From positions 1-46,242 of IMG/VR virus record IMGVR_UViG_3300025585_001486: DNA of 46,242 bases; one strand, written 5' to 3'. The first letter of the stretch is position 1, and every line of letters begins with the position of its first letter. This DNA is from a virus. A model generated the notes under the pieces. That model was not told where the DNA came from, ran no database searches, and saw nothing but the letters and a program-made list of their open reading frames with translations. A program made the position numbers and the translations under genes. Shown piece after piece: positions 6,411-15,122 of this stretch.

Positions 6411-6522
6411 TACGCGGACGGATGGATACACAGGATCGCTCTTTAGGTTGGGGGATAGTAACGGTCGGTCTGTCTTGATTACATTCCCCTATATAGAGGC
6501 TGTGAAAGTATTTGACAGGTCG
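6198..6522. repeat. Long diverged inverted repeat flanking ~230 bp
   Basis: The left arm 6198-6243 starts CGACCTG, continues through AAGCCTATATATAGGGG and ends TGTAATCAAG. The right arm 6474-6522 is its inverted counterpart with a few mismatches and short indels (CTTGATTACA, then CCCCTATATAG, then CAGGTCG). The arms enclose the last five exact TGAGTAA sites. They may be two divergent promoter/operator copies, the stems of an origin structure, or crossover sites for inversion. Confidence 0.7.
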
Positions 6523-6547
6523 AGGGTTGGTGCTGTACCTGTGGGAT

Positions 6548-7099
6548 ATGTCCACCGACGCGAAACCGTCCCCCGGCATACCAGCCCGGAAGCCTTACCC
6601 TGCTAATCGAAAGCGCACCTATCGGAAGGTTGATCCTGATACGGTCAAGCGGCTCGCGGCTGCCGGCTTGGGTCCCGCCGATATTGCGAAGCATCAAGGC
6701 GTGTCGCGTGTGACCGCGTGGCGGTTCCTTGAACAGCATAAGCTTGAACAGAAGAACATTGACACATTCAAGGCACACCGGGCGGATCTCCTCGCCGGCC
6801 TGCAATCGGATGCGCTTTCCCTCCAGAAGAGGATTCTCGCCACGTTCGACGATGGCGTATTGAGCGTACTCAAGCCCGGTGAAAAGACAGGGCTTTTGAT
6901 GGCGCTCAACGCTACACATGGGACGACATTCGACAAGGAACGCCTCGAACGCGGGGAAAGTACCCAAAACATCAGCACAATCAGCAGAATGATCGACAAT
7001 CGAGTGCAATCAGCCCACAAACCGGGGCAAGAGGCGTCAAAAGTTGCGCTCCTAACTGGGGAGGCCAACTCCAAGGCTGACCCGAAAGCGGAAGCCTGA
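6548..7099 (+). CDS. Putative terminase small subunit (HTH protein)
   Basis: 183 residues from the ATG at 6548; a TTG at 6512 in frame is an alternative, and neither has a strong ribosome site. Residues ~30-65 carry a helix-turn-helix of the resolvase type (AAAGLGPADIAKHQGVSRVT followed by AWRFLEQH), suited to binding the packaging site. The middle (EKTGLLMALNATHGTTFDKE, then RLERGEST) resembles the oligomerisation region of small terminases, where a DK-RLE-G-ST pattern is common. Position two small genes before the large terminase supports the call. A transcriptional regulator is the alternative. Confidence 0.62.
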   Translation: MSTDAKPSPGIPARKPYPANRKRTYRKVDPDTVKRLAAAGLGPADIAKHQGVSRVTAWRFLEQHKLEQKNIDTFKAHRADLLAGLQSDALSLQKRILATFDDGVLSVLKPGEKTGLLMALNATHGTTFDKERLERGESTQNISTISRMIDNRVQSAHKPGQEASKVALLTGEANSKADPKAEA

Positions 7100-7258
7100 G
7101 TTTTTGGCCGGGGAATTCCTATAAAACAGGCCGGCATGGGGGAAATCGGCGTTGGTTGATGTGATCAGGCCCCCCGCACGACGCGCATCAAACAAAAAGC
7201 ATCGCACTAGGGGTTTCGTGCTAGGTAAAATTTTACACTTTCCAAAAAGGAGGTTCCG

Positions 7259-7426
7259 ATGCGTCTCTCATTGATTCTGGTGGCTCTTAGTCTCCTCTCC
7301 GGCTGTGTGGACGCCTCGCTGAAGCGCGAACGCGGCGCGACGGTGAACGGCTATACGACGTATCACACGGTCCTGCACGTCGATGTCGTCGATGAGCCGG
7401 TCTGCACGGGAAGCTGCAAGCCATGA
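7259..7426 (+). CDS. Small lipoprotein
   Basis: 55 residues behind AAAAAGGAGGTTCCG. It has a signal sequence (MRLSLILVALSLL) and lipobox LSGC with the lipidated cysteine at residue 16. The mature part is ~40 residues with a C-terminal CTGSC motif that could form a disulfide. Its stop overlaps the next start (ATGA). An exported lipoprotein next to terminase genes is unusual for a virion module; superinfection exclusion is a known job for phage lipoproteins but is unproven here. Confidence 0.75.
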   Translation: MRLSLILVALSLLSGCVDASLKRERGATVNGYTTYHTVLHVDVVDEPVCTGSCKP

Positions 7427-7722
7427 GCAGCAAATTGATCAAGGGGCCGGGGTTCGGGCGCCCGGTGAACGCGGTCCTCCAGCTCCCGTATCCGAGCGAG
7501 GAGATCCTGAAGACGCTGACCATCATCCTGAAGGCCGATGGCAATGTGGAAGTGATGGGCGCGGTGGGGAATCTGGAATTCGCGCAGCATTTCCTGGACG
7601 CCGGACGTGCGCGCCTGGAGCAGTGGCACGCGCAAGTGGAAGCGCATAAGGCTGAGCAAGCGAAGAAGACCGAGGCGTTTTTGAACGGCAGCGAACCGAA
7701 CACGCCCGAGGCCCATGCCTAA
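7423..7722 (+). CDS. Hypothetical protein upstream of terminase
   Basis: 99 residues, coupled to the lipoprotein and overlapping the large terminase start. The N-terminal half is beta-rich (VNAVLQLPYPSEEILKTLTI, then a DGNVEVMG turn); the second half is a long charged helix (RARLEQWHAQVEAHKAEQAK). No family recognised. It could act as a packaging accessory because of its position, but there is no motif evidence. Confidence 0.72.
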   Translation: MSSKLIKGPGFGRPVNAVLQLPYPSEEILKTLTIILKADGNVEVMGAVGNLEFAQHFLDAGRARLEQWHAQVEAHKAEQAKKTEAFLNGSEPNTPEAHA

Positions 7723-9304
7723 ACCGTTGTCGATCGAGGAACAGCATGCGGAGATCGATCGGTGGCTGTTCGAGCCGCTGTACTGGGCCAAGCGGTTTGG
7801 GGGGAAGGACTTTGATCCGTGGTCCGGCCAGGAAGACCTGTGGACGGAGTACGGCAAGCTGTTGAACGCGAAACTGAAGCGGTATCAGGGCGCGACGTTG
7901 ACGGAGGAGGATGAAAAGTACGTCAACAAGATGGGCATTTCGATCATGGCCGGGCAAGGGTTGGGCAAGGAACGGTCGGTCTCGCTGATCGGGCTGCATT
8001 ATCTGTTTATGCTGAAGACGTACATGCCGAAGGGGGTGTGTACGGCGCCGGCGGGGCCGACGCTGCATTCGACGTTGTGGCCGGAGTTCGGCAAGGTGAT
8101 TGCGGGGAGCGAGTTCCTGTCGGCGCTGTTCGAGAAGCAGAGCAACCGGATTTTTTTGAAAGAGGATAAAAAGCGCGGCGAGTTTATGCGGATTGAGCCG
8201 CGCACGATTCAACAGAACTCGAATCCCGATGAGCAGAGCGTGGTGCTGGCGGGCATCCATGCGACGGGGGTGATCTACATTGTGACGGAAGCCTCGGGCG
8301 TGCAGGACAGCGTGTTTAAGCCGATCGAGGGCGGGCTCACGGATCCGTTGTCGATGGTGATTATGATTTTCAACCCGACCAAGCGCGGGGGATTTGCGTA
8401 CGACAGTCACGAGAAGAACCGGCGGGACTGGGTGTGTTTGCAGTGGAGCGGCCGGACGCTGAAGAAGGAACGGCAGCTGCATCCGGGGAGGTTCCCGTGG
8501 TTCAACGAGCACGCGCAGGACGTGCTGATCCGGAAGTTCGGCGAGGACAGTGACTTTGTGCGGATGCGCGTCGATGGGCTCCCGCCGAAACTGGCGATGG
8601 ATACGCTGATCGGGTATGAGGACGCGATGGCAGCGGTCGAGCGGCAAGTGGAGACGCTGCCCCATGACCCGCTGTGTGTGGCGGTGGACGTGGCCGGCGA
8701 GAAGGGGAACGATAAGTCGATCGTGCTGACGCTGCAAGGGCCGAAGATGACGGGGATGGACGAGTTTACGAACAAGAACACGGCGCAGCTGGGGGATTGG
8801 GTGGCGGGCCAGGTGCGAACCCAGCTGACGAGCTTGCCGATGGACGTGCAGTTTCAGATCGGGGTGGACACGATCGGGATTGGGCGCGGGGTGTACTTTC
8901 ACCTGACGGACGTGCAACGGCTCCGGCATGTGCACATGATCGACGTGAGCCAGGCGGCGCTGGATGAGCGGCGGTATCACCGGCTGCGCGATCAGATTTG
9001 GTGGGAGTTGCGCGAAGCGTTTGTGGAGACGCGGGAGATCGTGATTCTGAACGATGACGAGTTGATCGGGCAGCTGACGTCGATCAAGTGGGGCGAGGTA
9101 GACGGGAAAATCAAGATCCAGGGCAAGGGGAACAGCTCGGGGATTCCTGGGGTGCCCCCGCTGGCGAGTTCGCCGGATAAGGCGGACGCGCTGGCGATGG
9201 CCTGGTGGCTGTACAAGCATTTCTGTTCGCGGATGCCGGAAGGTGCGGTGGCGAAGCGATTACGCCGGGACCGGACGCGGCCGATTAGCTGGAAGGTGCG
9301 ATGA
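7715..9304 (+). CDS. terL: Terminase large subunit
   Basis: 529 residues, the usual size. The N-terminal ATPase has a diverged Walker A, GQGLGKE at 80-86 (glutamate where Ser/Thr is normal), and Walker B-like IYIVTEA at 187-193 with the usual Asp replaced by Thr before the catalytic Glu. The C-terminal nuclease has its three acidic clusters: D325 in AVDVAGEKGNDKS, D385 in GVDTIGIG, and D488/D491 in SPDKADALAM. It cuts concatemers and drives DNA into the prohead through the portal encoded just downstream. The start overlaps the previous stop. Confidence 0.93.
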   Translation: MPKPLSIEEQHAEIDRWLFEPLYWAKRFGGKDFDPWSGQEDLWTEYGKLLNAKLKRYQGATLTEEDEKYVNKMGISIMAGQGLGKERSVSLIGLHYLFMLKTYMPKGVCTAPAGPTLHSTLWPEFGKVIAGSEFLSALFEKQSNRIFLKEDKKRGEFMRIEPRTIQQNSNPDEQSVVLAGIHATGVIYIVTEASGVQDSVFKPIEGGLTDPLSMVIMIFNPTKRGGFAYDSHEKNRRDWVCLQWSGRTLKKERQLHPGRFPWFNEHAQDVLIRKFGEDSDFVRMRVDGLPPKLAMDTLIGYEDAMAAVERQVETLPHDPLCVAVDVAGEKGNDKSIVLTLQGPKMTGMDEFTNKNTAQLGDWVAGQVRTQLTSLPMDVQFQIGVDTIGIGRGVYFHLTDVQRLRHVHMIDVSQAALDERRYHRLRDQIWWELREAFVETREIVILNDDELIGQLTSIKWGEVDGKIKIQGKGNSSGIPGVPPLASSPDKADALAMAWWLYKHFCSRMPEGAVAKRLRRDRTRPISWKVR

Positions 9305-9534
9305 GTAGCTATTGCGAGCAGCATGGGATGACGTACAGAGCAGGGTGCGGAGCCTGTCAAGAAGTGAAAGGGGGTGAGAGGCATGGCGAAGTCCAAGAAA
9401 AGCGGCGGCAAGAAAAAGTGCTAAATGAGGCGCATGTACAGACGTTGCGAGACCTGCATCGGAAGGTCAAGGGGACCTATTTGCAGCTCTCGCAACTGCT
9501 GGATGAGCTTGACTTATTGATGCGAACCGTATAA
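9301..9534 (+). CDS. Small zinc-knuckle/helical protein
   Basis: 77 residues, overlapping the terminase stop by ATGA. C5-x2-H8 and C16-x2-C19 (YCEQHG and GCGACQ) could bind zinc. The C-terminal 35 residues form an amphipathic helix (TLRDLHRKVKGTYLQLSQLL). The segment between is basic and also encodes, in another frame, a 13-residue Lys-rich peptide (9383-9424) with its own purine-rich leader; one of the two may be the functional product there. Confidence 0.6.
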   Translation: MSSYCEQHGMTYRAGCGACQEVKGGERHGEVQEKRRQEKVLNEAHVQTLRDLHRKVKGTYLQLSQLLDELDLLMRTV

Positions 9535-9548
9535 TACGGATATCGTAC
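9509..9548 (+). promoter_or_regulatory. Candidate promoter/operator before portal gene
   Basis: TTGACT at 9509-9514 and a perfect TATAAT at 9530-9535 with a 15-bp spacer (shorter than ideal). TATCGTAC follows at 9541-9548, the exact complement of the direct repeats at 5748 and 5759. This suggests a regulated internal promoter for the virion genes. Confidence 0.45.
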
Positions 9549-9573
9549 AACCCCCCTCCATCTCGGAGCCACG

Positions 9574-11730
9574 TTGTCGGGAGCAGCCCTACACGTGGCG
9601 ACACTTTCGACAACCTCCTCAGTAGACACCGGCAGTCAGGATTTCGATTTTCTGTTGACCACGATGCGCCGTGGCGACGACGGCGAGAACCTGCAACGGA
9701 TGCAGCGGTTTGTGTTGGATGCGGCCACGCACCCGACGCGGACCATGTACGAAGCCGAATCCTCGCTCAATTACCAATACATCGAGAACGAGTTTTACAC
9801 TGAAGAGGAATTGCAGGCGTTCGCGGAACGCGGGCAGCCGCCCACGAAGCGCAATGAAATTGCGCCGATCATGGAGCGGATTGCCGGGCAGTTTATTCAG
9901 ACGCGCCAGGTGGCGACGTTCCTGGGACGCAATACGCCGGCGGATGATCCCGTCGGGGCGCTCGCGCAGGATTATCAGCGGTGGAACGATCAACAGAACC
10001 AGCTGGAGTTCGAGGAGCAGGACCTCGCGTGGGACGGACTCATCGGCGGGGTCGGTTGGCTCAAGTCGTACATCAAGCGGAACGAGTTGGGGCAGGAGTA
10101 CGAGTGTACGAAGCACCTCAACCCGTATCACGTCTTCAAAGATCCGTATAGCACGCGCTATGACCCGAACGAGGATGCGAAGTATATCTGTGAAGGGTCC
10201 TGGATGGACCTGGAGGATGTCATTGCGCTCGTCCCTGACAAGGAGGAGGAGCTTCGTGACGTCCTGGCGGGGCCGACCGGGCATACATTCCAGGTCGCAA
10301 GCCAGGTCGCGCCCTCCCTACAGAACGAATCACTCCAAGGGGGCATTTACTCCCTCTCCTACACGGTCCTGAACAACCGGAAGCGGGTCCGCCCGTTCGA
10401 GGTGTGGTACAAGCGGAAAGTCCGGCTCTATCACGTCTTCAGTGACTCGGGCGTGCTGGCGATTCCAGTGCCGCTCGACTCGAAGACGTCAAAAGCGGTG
10501 GTCAAGGAGCTGGGCGGGCGCGTCTATGCCCGGCCGACGTTCCAGGACCGGATGTACTGTGGGCTGTTCCTGGGGAACCTGCTGCTGCATCACGACGTCT
10601 CGCCGCATCACACGAACTTCTTTCCCTACATTCCCTTCTACTCGGGTTTGCGGAAGAACGGCGCGCCGTTGCCGCTCTCGTCTCGCCTGGTCCCGATCAA
10701 CGAATCGATCAACAAGCGCGAAAGCAAAGCCCTCGCGTTGATGACGAACAACAAGATTATCGCGGAAAAGGGCGCGCTGGACGACGACAGCGACGCGCAG
10801 GAAGAGAACGCGAAGCCCGACGGGCTGGTGACGGTGCGCGATGGCGCGCTTTCCGGCGGGCGCGTGCAGTTCCAGACCAATCTCGACATGGGCACGGCGC
10901 AGCTCCAGCTGCTCCAGGAAGACAAAGACGCGATTCGGCGGGTGTCGGGCCAGGGCAACGAGTCGATGGGGATGCCGAGCGAAGTGCGCTCGGGCACCGG
11001 CATTGCCCGCAAGCAGATGATGGGCAACCTGATCATTACGCCGGTCCAGAACAATCTGCGGCGCACGCGGTTTATGAAGGCGCGGCTCTCGTTTGCGTAC
11101 ATGAAGCAGTACGTGACGGAGGAGATGGCGTTTCAGATCACTGACGATCCGAAGGTGGTCCGCACGGTTCAGCTTACCAAGGGGCATCTGCAAGCCCTCA
11201 AGGAACGCACCTACGACATTGTCATTACGGAAATGAAGGACTACGCGGTGCTGCGCGAACAACAGGCCGAGATGCTGTTGACCGTGCTGCCGCAACTCGC
11301 GGCGCTGGGCCCGGGCATGGTGAAGCTCGGGATCCAGATGACGGAGTTCCGCGACAAAGACGTGTTGATGCAGATGGTGGACGGGGCGAGCCAGCCCGCG
11401 CCGGCCGTGCCGAAAATCAATCTCACGATGGCCTGGGCGGACCTGACGCCCGAGATGCAGGCGTATGTGGCAATGACGGCGATGCAGAGTCCCGAACTCG
11501 CGCAGGCGTTGATGCAGAAGGGCGATGACCCGGCCTTTGTCCAGAAGATCAAAGCGGAATTGGCGAAGACCCTGACGGTGGAAGGGACGCGCGCCACGAT
11601 TGAACGCGGACGGCTCGACTTGTCGGCCCTCCAGGCGGCGGTCGAAGGCCGATTGGAAGTCAAGAAAATCATGGGGCAAGGCGCACCGATGGTGGCGCCG
11701 GCTCCGCAAGACGAAGGAGCGATGGCATGA
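9574..11730 (+). CDS. Portal protein, P22 type
   Basis: 718 residues, close to the 725 of P22 portal. The likely start is TTG at 9574 behind CGGAG; a GTG at 9595 is an alternative. Residues ~30-150 are the charged clip/wing region. Around residue 380, an INKRESKALALMTNNKIIAE segment followed by KGALDDDSDAQEEN and later GQGNESMGMPSEVRSGTGIA matches the conserved core of P22-like portals. The C-terminus is helical (barrel-like). It forms the dodecameric DNA channel and binds terminase. It overlaps the scaffold start by four bases. Confidence 0.9.
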   Translation: MSGAALHVATLSTTSSVDTGSQDFDFLLTTMRRGDDGENLQRMQRFVLDAATHPTRTMYEAESSLNYQYIENEFYTEEELQAFAERGQPPTKRNEIAPIMERIAGQFIQTRQVATFLGRNTPADDPVGALAQDYQRWNDQQNQLEFEEQDLAWDGLIGGVGWLKSYIKRNELGQEYECTKHLNPYHVFKDPYSTRYDPNEDAKYICEGSWMDLEDVIALVPDKEEELRDVLAGPTGHTFQVASQVAPSLQNESLQGGIYSLSYTVLNNRKRVRPFEVWYKRKVRLYHVFSDSGVLAIPVPLDSKTSKAVVKELGGRVYARPTFQDRMYCGLFLGNLLLHHDVSPHHTNFFPYIPFYSGLRKNGAPLPLSSRLVPINESINKRESKALALMTNNKIIAEKGALDDDSDAQEENAKPDGLVTVRDGALSGGRVQFQTNLDMGTAQLQLLQEDKDAIRRVSGQGNESMGMPSEVRSGTGIARKQMMGNLIITPVQNNLRRTRFMKARLSFAYMKQYVTEEMAFQITDDPKVVRTVQLTKGHLQALKERTYDIVITEMKDYAVLREQQAEMLLTVLPQLAALGPGMVKLGIQMTEFRDKDVLMQMVDGASQPAPAVPKINLTMAWADLTPEMQAYVAMTAMQSPELAQALMQKGDDPAFVQKIKAELAKTLTVEGTRATIERGRLDLSALQAAVEGRLEVKKIMGQGAPMVAPAPQDEGAMA

Positions 11731-12545
11731 GCACGACAGCGGTTATTGAGCAACCAGTCACCCCGAAAGATGTGGCCTCTGTGTTCTACGACGAACCGGA
11801 GCCCGCAGCCCCAGTGATCGAGACACCCCCAGCGCCAGTCGAGGAGCCTGGACCTGCCGCCACGCCAGAGGCGTCTGCGGCCTCCACTGAGACGGCCAAA
11901 AGCGAGGAGCCTCCGAAGGGGACGGAGACGAAACCGAAGGACGAGGGCGGGCACATGGCGGCGGCGCGTCGGTTGGGCCAGGAAGTCGCGGATCTCAAGC
12001 GCGAGTTTGCGGTGATCGCGGAAGAGAACCGTGTCCTCAAGGCCAAGCTCGATGGAACGTACCAGGACCCGCCGAAAGAGACGCCGGAAGAAGCCGTGGC
12101 GCGCGCGGAGTTCAAGGGGCGGGAAGCCGCTTCGCGGGAAGTCGCGGTGGGCTTGTACGGGAAAGAGGCGCTGGAGCGCGAAGTCTACGGCGACGGCTCG
12201 ACGTTCAAGCAGCTCGTGAAAGAGGAGATGGAGCAGAGCAAGGGGAAGTCGTGGACCTACCTGGAAGTCGTGAACTCTCCTCAGCCGCCGATCGCGGCCA
12301 TGCGGGCGATTGCCCGGCGCGATTTTGCGAAGAAGTACGGCGACGATCCGGCCAAGTGGGTCGAGAAGATCGAGGCCGAACTCGAACCAAAAATCTTAGA
12401 GAAATTCAAAACACAAGCGGCGGTCCCTGTGACGGGAGCACCGGCTCCAACGGTCTCCGAGGCGCGAGGCTCCGGCGGACGCGCGCGGGAGAAATCGATT
12501 GAGTCGATGTTCTACGGCGAGGGCAGCGGCGAGAAAGGGAATTAG
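11727..12545 (+). CDS. Scaffolding protein
   Basis: 272 residues. The N-terminal ~75 are Pro/Glu-rich and disordered (PAPVEEPGPAATPEASAAST), followed by a coiled coil (~85-115, DLKREFAVIAEENRVLKAKL) and a helical C-terminal half rich in Lys/Glu. The extreme C-terminus has SIESMFYGEG, echoing VASVFYDEP near the N-terminus. Acidic, helical and placed between portal and coat genes, this is the classic scaffold profile. It would guide coat assembly and leave before DNA packaging. Confidence 0.82.
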   Translation: MSTTAVIEQPVTPKDVASVFYDEPEPAAPVIETPPAPVEEPGPAATPEASAASTETAKSEEPPKGTETKPKDEGGHMAAARRLGQEVADLKREFAVIAEENRVLKAKLDGTYQDPPKETPEEAVARAEFKGREAASREVAVGLYGKEALEREVYGDGSTFKQLVKEEMEQSKGKSWTYLEVVNSPQPPIAAMRAIARRDFAKKYGDDPAKWVEKIEAELEPKILEKFKTQAAVPVTGAPAPTVSEARGSGGRAREKSIESMFYGEGSGEKGN

Positions 12546-12547
12546 TT

Positions 12548-13564
12548 ATGTCTACGTTGAACGGCACCGTCCTGAGTTTGTTGGATCACGCCAAGCGGCT
12601 CAGTCCTGGCGGAAAGGTCGAGAAGATTGCGGAGTTGCTGTCACAGAACAACGCCATTCTTACCGACATGCAGTGGCAAGAGGGGAACCTCCCGACCGGA
12701 CACCGCACGACGGTGCGGACGGGACTCCCGACCGTCGCCTGGCGCCTGTTGAACGGGGGCGTGGCAACGGGCAAGAGCACCACGGCACAGATCGATGAAG
12801 GTTGCGGGATGCTCGAAGCCTGGTCCGAAGTCGATAAGGACTTGGCCGAGCTGAACGGAAACGTGTCGGCCTTCCGCTTGTCGGAAGCGACCGCGTTCAT
12901 CGAAGCGATGAATCAGGAAATGGCCTCGACGTTGTTCTACGGGAACAGCGGAACGGCACCGGAAGAGTTCACCGGCCTCGCGGCGCGCTACAGCACCATC
13001 TCAGGTGCGACGAACGGCGAGAACGTGCTGAACGGCGGCGGATCGGGCTCGGACAATTCGAGCATCTGGCTCGTGGTGTGGGGACCGCAAACCATTCACG
13101 GCATCTACCCCAAGGGCAGCTCAGCCGGGTTGACCCATGAAAACCTCGGGCTCTGCACGATTGAGAGCACGGGAGGGATCGGATCCGGGACGCGCATGCG
13201 GGCGTACCGGGATCATTGGCAGTGGAAGTGCGGGATTGCGCTCCGCGATTGGCGGTACGTGGTTCGGATTGCCAACATCGACGTGTCCGATTTGGTCGGG
13301 AAGCTATCGGCGGCCGATCTCGTCGAACTGATGATCAAGGCGATTCACCGGATTCCCGGCGATAGCGCGTTTTCGATGGGCAAGCCCGTGTTTTACATGA
13401 ACCGATCGCTGTTTCAGATGCTCGACATCCAGCGCCGGGCTGACGTGATCGCCGGCGGCGGGCTGACCTACGAGAACGTGGACGGGAAGATGGTTCCGAC
13501 GTTCCGGGGCATCCCGGTCCGCAAGTGCGATGCGCTCACGGAGGCCGAATCCACGATCAGCTAA
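12548..13564 (+). CDS. Major capsid protein
   Basis: 338 residues. The N-terminal helix region (LSLLDHAKRLSPGGKVEKIA then LLSQNNAILTDMQW) is typical of coat proteins in BPP-1-like podoviruses. Next come PTGHRTTVRTGLPTVAWRLL, FYGNSGTAPEEFTGLAARY and a C-terminal domain with KPVFYMNRSLFQMLD and FRGIPVRKCDAL, all features of the HK97-fold group. It lies straight after the scaffold and before the cement protein. It builds the icosahedral shell. Confidence 0.88.
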   Translation: MSTLNGTVLSLLDHAKRLSPGGKVEKIAELLSQNNAILTDMQWQEGNLPTGHRTTVRTGLPTVAWRLLNGGVATGKSTTAQIDEGCGMLEAWSEVDKDLAELNGNVSAFRLSEATAFIEAMNQEMASTLFYGNSGTAPEEFTGLAARYSTISGATNGENVLNGGGSGSDNSSIWLVVWGPQTIHGIYPKGSSAGLTHENLGLCTIESTGGIGSGTRMRAYRDHWQWKCGIALRDWRYVVRIANIDVSDLVGKLSAADLVELMIKAIHRIPGDSAFSMGKPVFYMNRSLFQMLDIQRRADVIAGGGLTYENVDGKMVPTFRGIPVRKCDALTEAESTIS

Positions 13565-13589
13565 TTCTTTTGAGGACGGAGGAACGATC

Positions 13590-14066
13590 ATGATTCTCGA
13601 TGCACAAATGCAGTTTTCCGATTCACAGGCGCTCACCACCACAGGGGACGTGGGCACCAACGTCATTGACCTCGGCGGGGACCGATCCATTGGGACCGGC
13701 GAGCCGATGGCGGTCCTGTTCTGCGTGGAAGTGGCGGCCGATCAAACCACGGGCGACGAAGACTACACGTTCGACGTGGAGTACGCCTCGGCGGCCGCAC
13801 AGAACGCGGGGCGGCAGCTCATCGGGCGCCGGGTGTTTGAGTCCGGCACCCCGACGGCGCCGGCGCAGGACGCCGACCTCCTGGTGGCGGGGTACAAGTT
13901 CTACATTCCGATTCCGCCGACCGTGCTCAGCGAGAGCGAGCGGTATCTCGGGGTGCGGTACACGTTGGCCGGCACCACGCCGACGATTACGGTCAGCGCC
14001 TACTTGCAGCCGTTGAGCATGTGTGAAGCGCAAGTCGTGTACCCGAACGGCTACACGATCTCATAG
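13590..14066 (+). CDS. Bbp16-family capsid cement protein
   Basis: 158 residues; start at 13590 behind GGACGGAGGAACGATC. The N-terminus MILDAQMQFSDSQALTTTGD followed by TNVIDLGGDRSIGTGEP is characteristic of the Bbp16 cement family known from Bordetella phage BPP-1. The rest is a beta-sandwich pattern ending in ITVSAYLQPLSM. It should clamp the outside of the shell at coat contacts. A strong hairpin follows the gene. Confidence 0.87.
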   Translation: MILDAQMQFSDSQALTTTGDVGTNVIDLGGDRSIGTGEPMAVLFCVEVAADQTTGDEDYTFDVEYASAAAQNAGRQLIGRRVFESGTPTAPAQDADLLVAGYKFYIPIPPTVLSESERYLGVRYTLAGTTPTITVSAYLQPLSMCEAQVVYPNGYTIS

Positions 14067-14075
14067 TGAGAGGAC

Positions 14076-14101
14076 AGGGGGCGGGGGACACCCCGCTCCC
14101 T
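14076..14101 (+). terminator. Strong intercistronic hairpin after capsid genes
   Basis: An 11-bp stem with one G-U pair (AGGGGGCGGGG with CCCCGCTCCCT) closes a four-base loop. TTTCTTT comes about 12 bases later, so it is not a textbook terminator. Placed just after the coat and cement genes, it could reduce downstream transcription or protect capsid mRNA ends. Confidence 0.55.
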
Positions 14102-14180
14102 GAGTGCCGGCTTTCTTTCAGTCTCGGCGCGCGATGGGCGGATGCCGGACCCGACCCAGCCCGAGAGAAGGGACCTGATC

Positions 14181-15113
14181 ATGTCGAATATGGACCGCTA
14201 CCGATGGATTCGGGAGCAGCTGTCACGGGACAAACTGGCCGGCATGGCCGCTCGCATTACGGGCGACACGTTCCATGTCGTCCCTGGCTCAGCCGCCACG
14301 CATATCACCTATGCGAAGTCGGTGCGCCGGAACGTCTACACCACGATCGACGAAGCCTATTCCAAGGTCGTGAGTGGGCGCGGCGATGCGCTGGTGATTT
14401 GGCCGGGGTCACATACCCCGACCGCCTCGATCGTGGCGGAAAAGGACAACGTGGCCGTGTATGGCGCGGAAGCCTGGATGGGGCTGAAAGTGCGGAAGCC
14501 GGCGAGCATCATCACGGCGCCGGCAGCTGACGAAGCCTTCAACATCACGGGCGCGAACATGAAGTTCGTCGGCCTGACGTGTATCCCCGTGACCACGAAA
14601 TCGTTTGCCGATTTTACCGGCGCAGCGGACGGCCTGACCATCAAGGATTGCTACATCGATCTCGCCACGCCGGCGGTGAACATCGCCACGGAAGGGTTCA
14701 CGGGCTCGGCGGCGATCGACAACCTGCTCGTTGAGGGCAATGTGGCGTGGTCGGACGGCGCCCAAGGGCCGGCCTTCGAGATTACCGGCCTGAACAACAA
14801 CGCCTTCTTTACCCGCAACCACTTCCATGTGGACGCGGGCACGTGGGCGTCGGCCGTCAACCTGATCGATCCTGACGGCATCGTGGTGGAGAACGATCTG
14901 GCGACGTGCGGCGGGACCGCCATGACGGCCTGCTACACCGGATCCGGCACCACCGTCATTGCGGGCGTCGTCTTCCGGAACAACCACAAAGGCGTGCTGG
15001 TCACGTTGTTTGCGGACGGATTCGGGACGACCTCACACGCGGAGCTGGTCAACAACTACACGGCGACGATCGGTGGCGGCACCGGGAGCACGCTGATCAC
15101 TGTCATCACCTAG
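14181..15113 (+). CDS. Beta-helix virion-associated protein
   Basis: 310 residues; start at 14181 (MSNMDRYRWI) behind GAGAAGGGACCTGATC. After a helical N-terminus, residues ~50-305 show regularly repeated short strands and turns (NVAVYGAE, FNITGANMKFVGLTCIP, GLTIKDCYIDLAT, NLLVEGNVAW, NAFFTRNHFHV, GIVVENDLATC), the pattern of a right-handed parallel beta-helix of the pectin-lyase type. No catalytic residues can be assigned. Its place after the cement gene suggests a capsid decoration or fibre protein. It lies between two intercistronic hairpins. Confidence 0.72.
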   Translation: MSNMDRYRWIREQLSRDKLAGMAARITGDTFHVVPGSAATHITYAKSVRRNVYTTIDEAYSKVVSGRGDALVIWPGSHTPTASIVAEKDNVAVYGAEAWMGLKVRKPASIITAPAADEAFNITGANMKFVGLTCIPVTTKSFADFTGAADGLTIKDCYIDLATPAVNIATEGFTGSAAIDNLLVEGNVAWSDGAQGPAFEITGLNNNAFFTRNHFHVDAGTWASAVNLIDPDGIVVENDLATCGGTAMTACYTGSGTTVIAGVVFRNNHKGVLVTLFADGFGTTSHAELVNNYTATIGGGTGSTLITVIT

Positions 15114-15122
15114 GCATGAACC

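Noticed and set aside
6512-6547. TTG start at 6512 for the small terminase
   Set aside because: It would place the start inside the TTGACA box and the inverted repeat, with no ribosome site; ATG at 6548 is preferred although its site is also weak.
7523-9220. Long minus-strand open frame opposite the large terminase (also 10489-11709 and 39679-41049)
   Set aside because: Antisense frames of GC-rich genes; products are His/Arg/Leu/Pro-rich without domains, and the plus-strand genes are unambiguous.
14066-14530. Plus-strand frame starting at the end of the cement gene
   Set aside because: It crosses the 14076 hairpin and overlaps the well-supported gene at 14181 in another frame; the composition is shadow-like.
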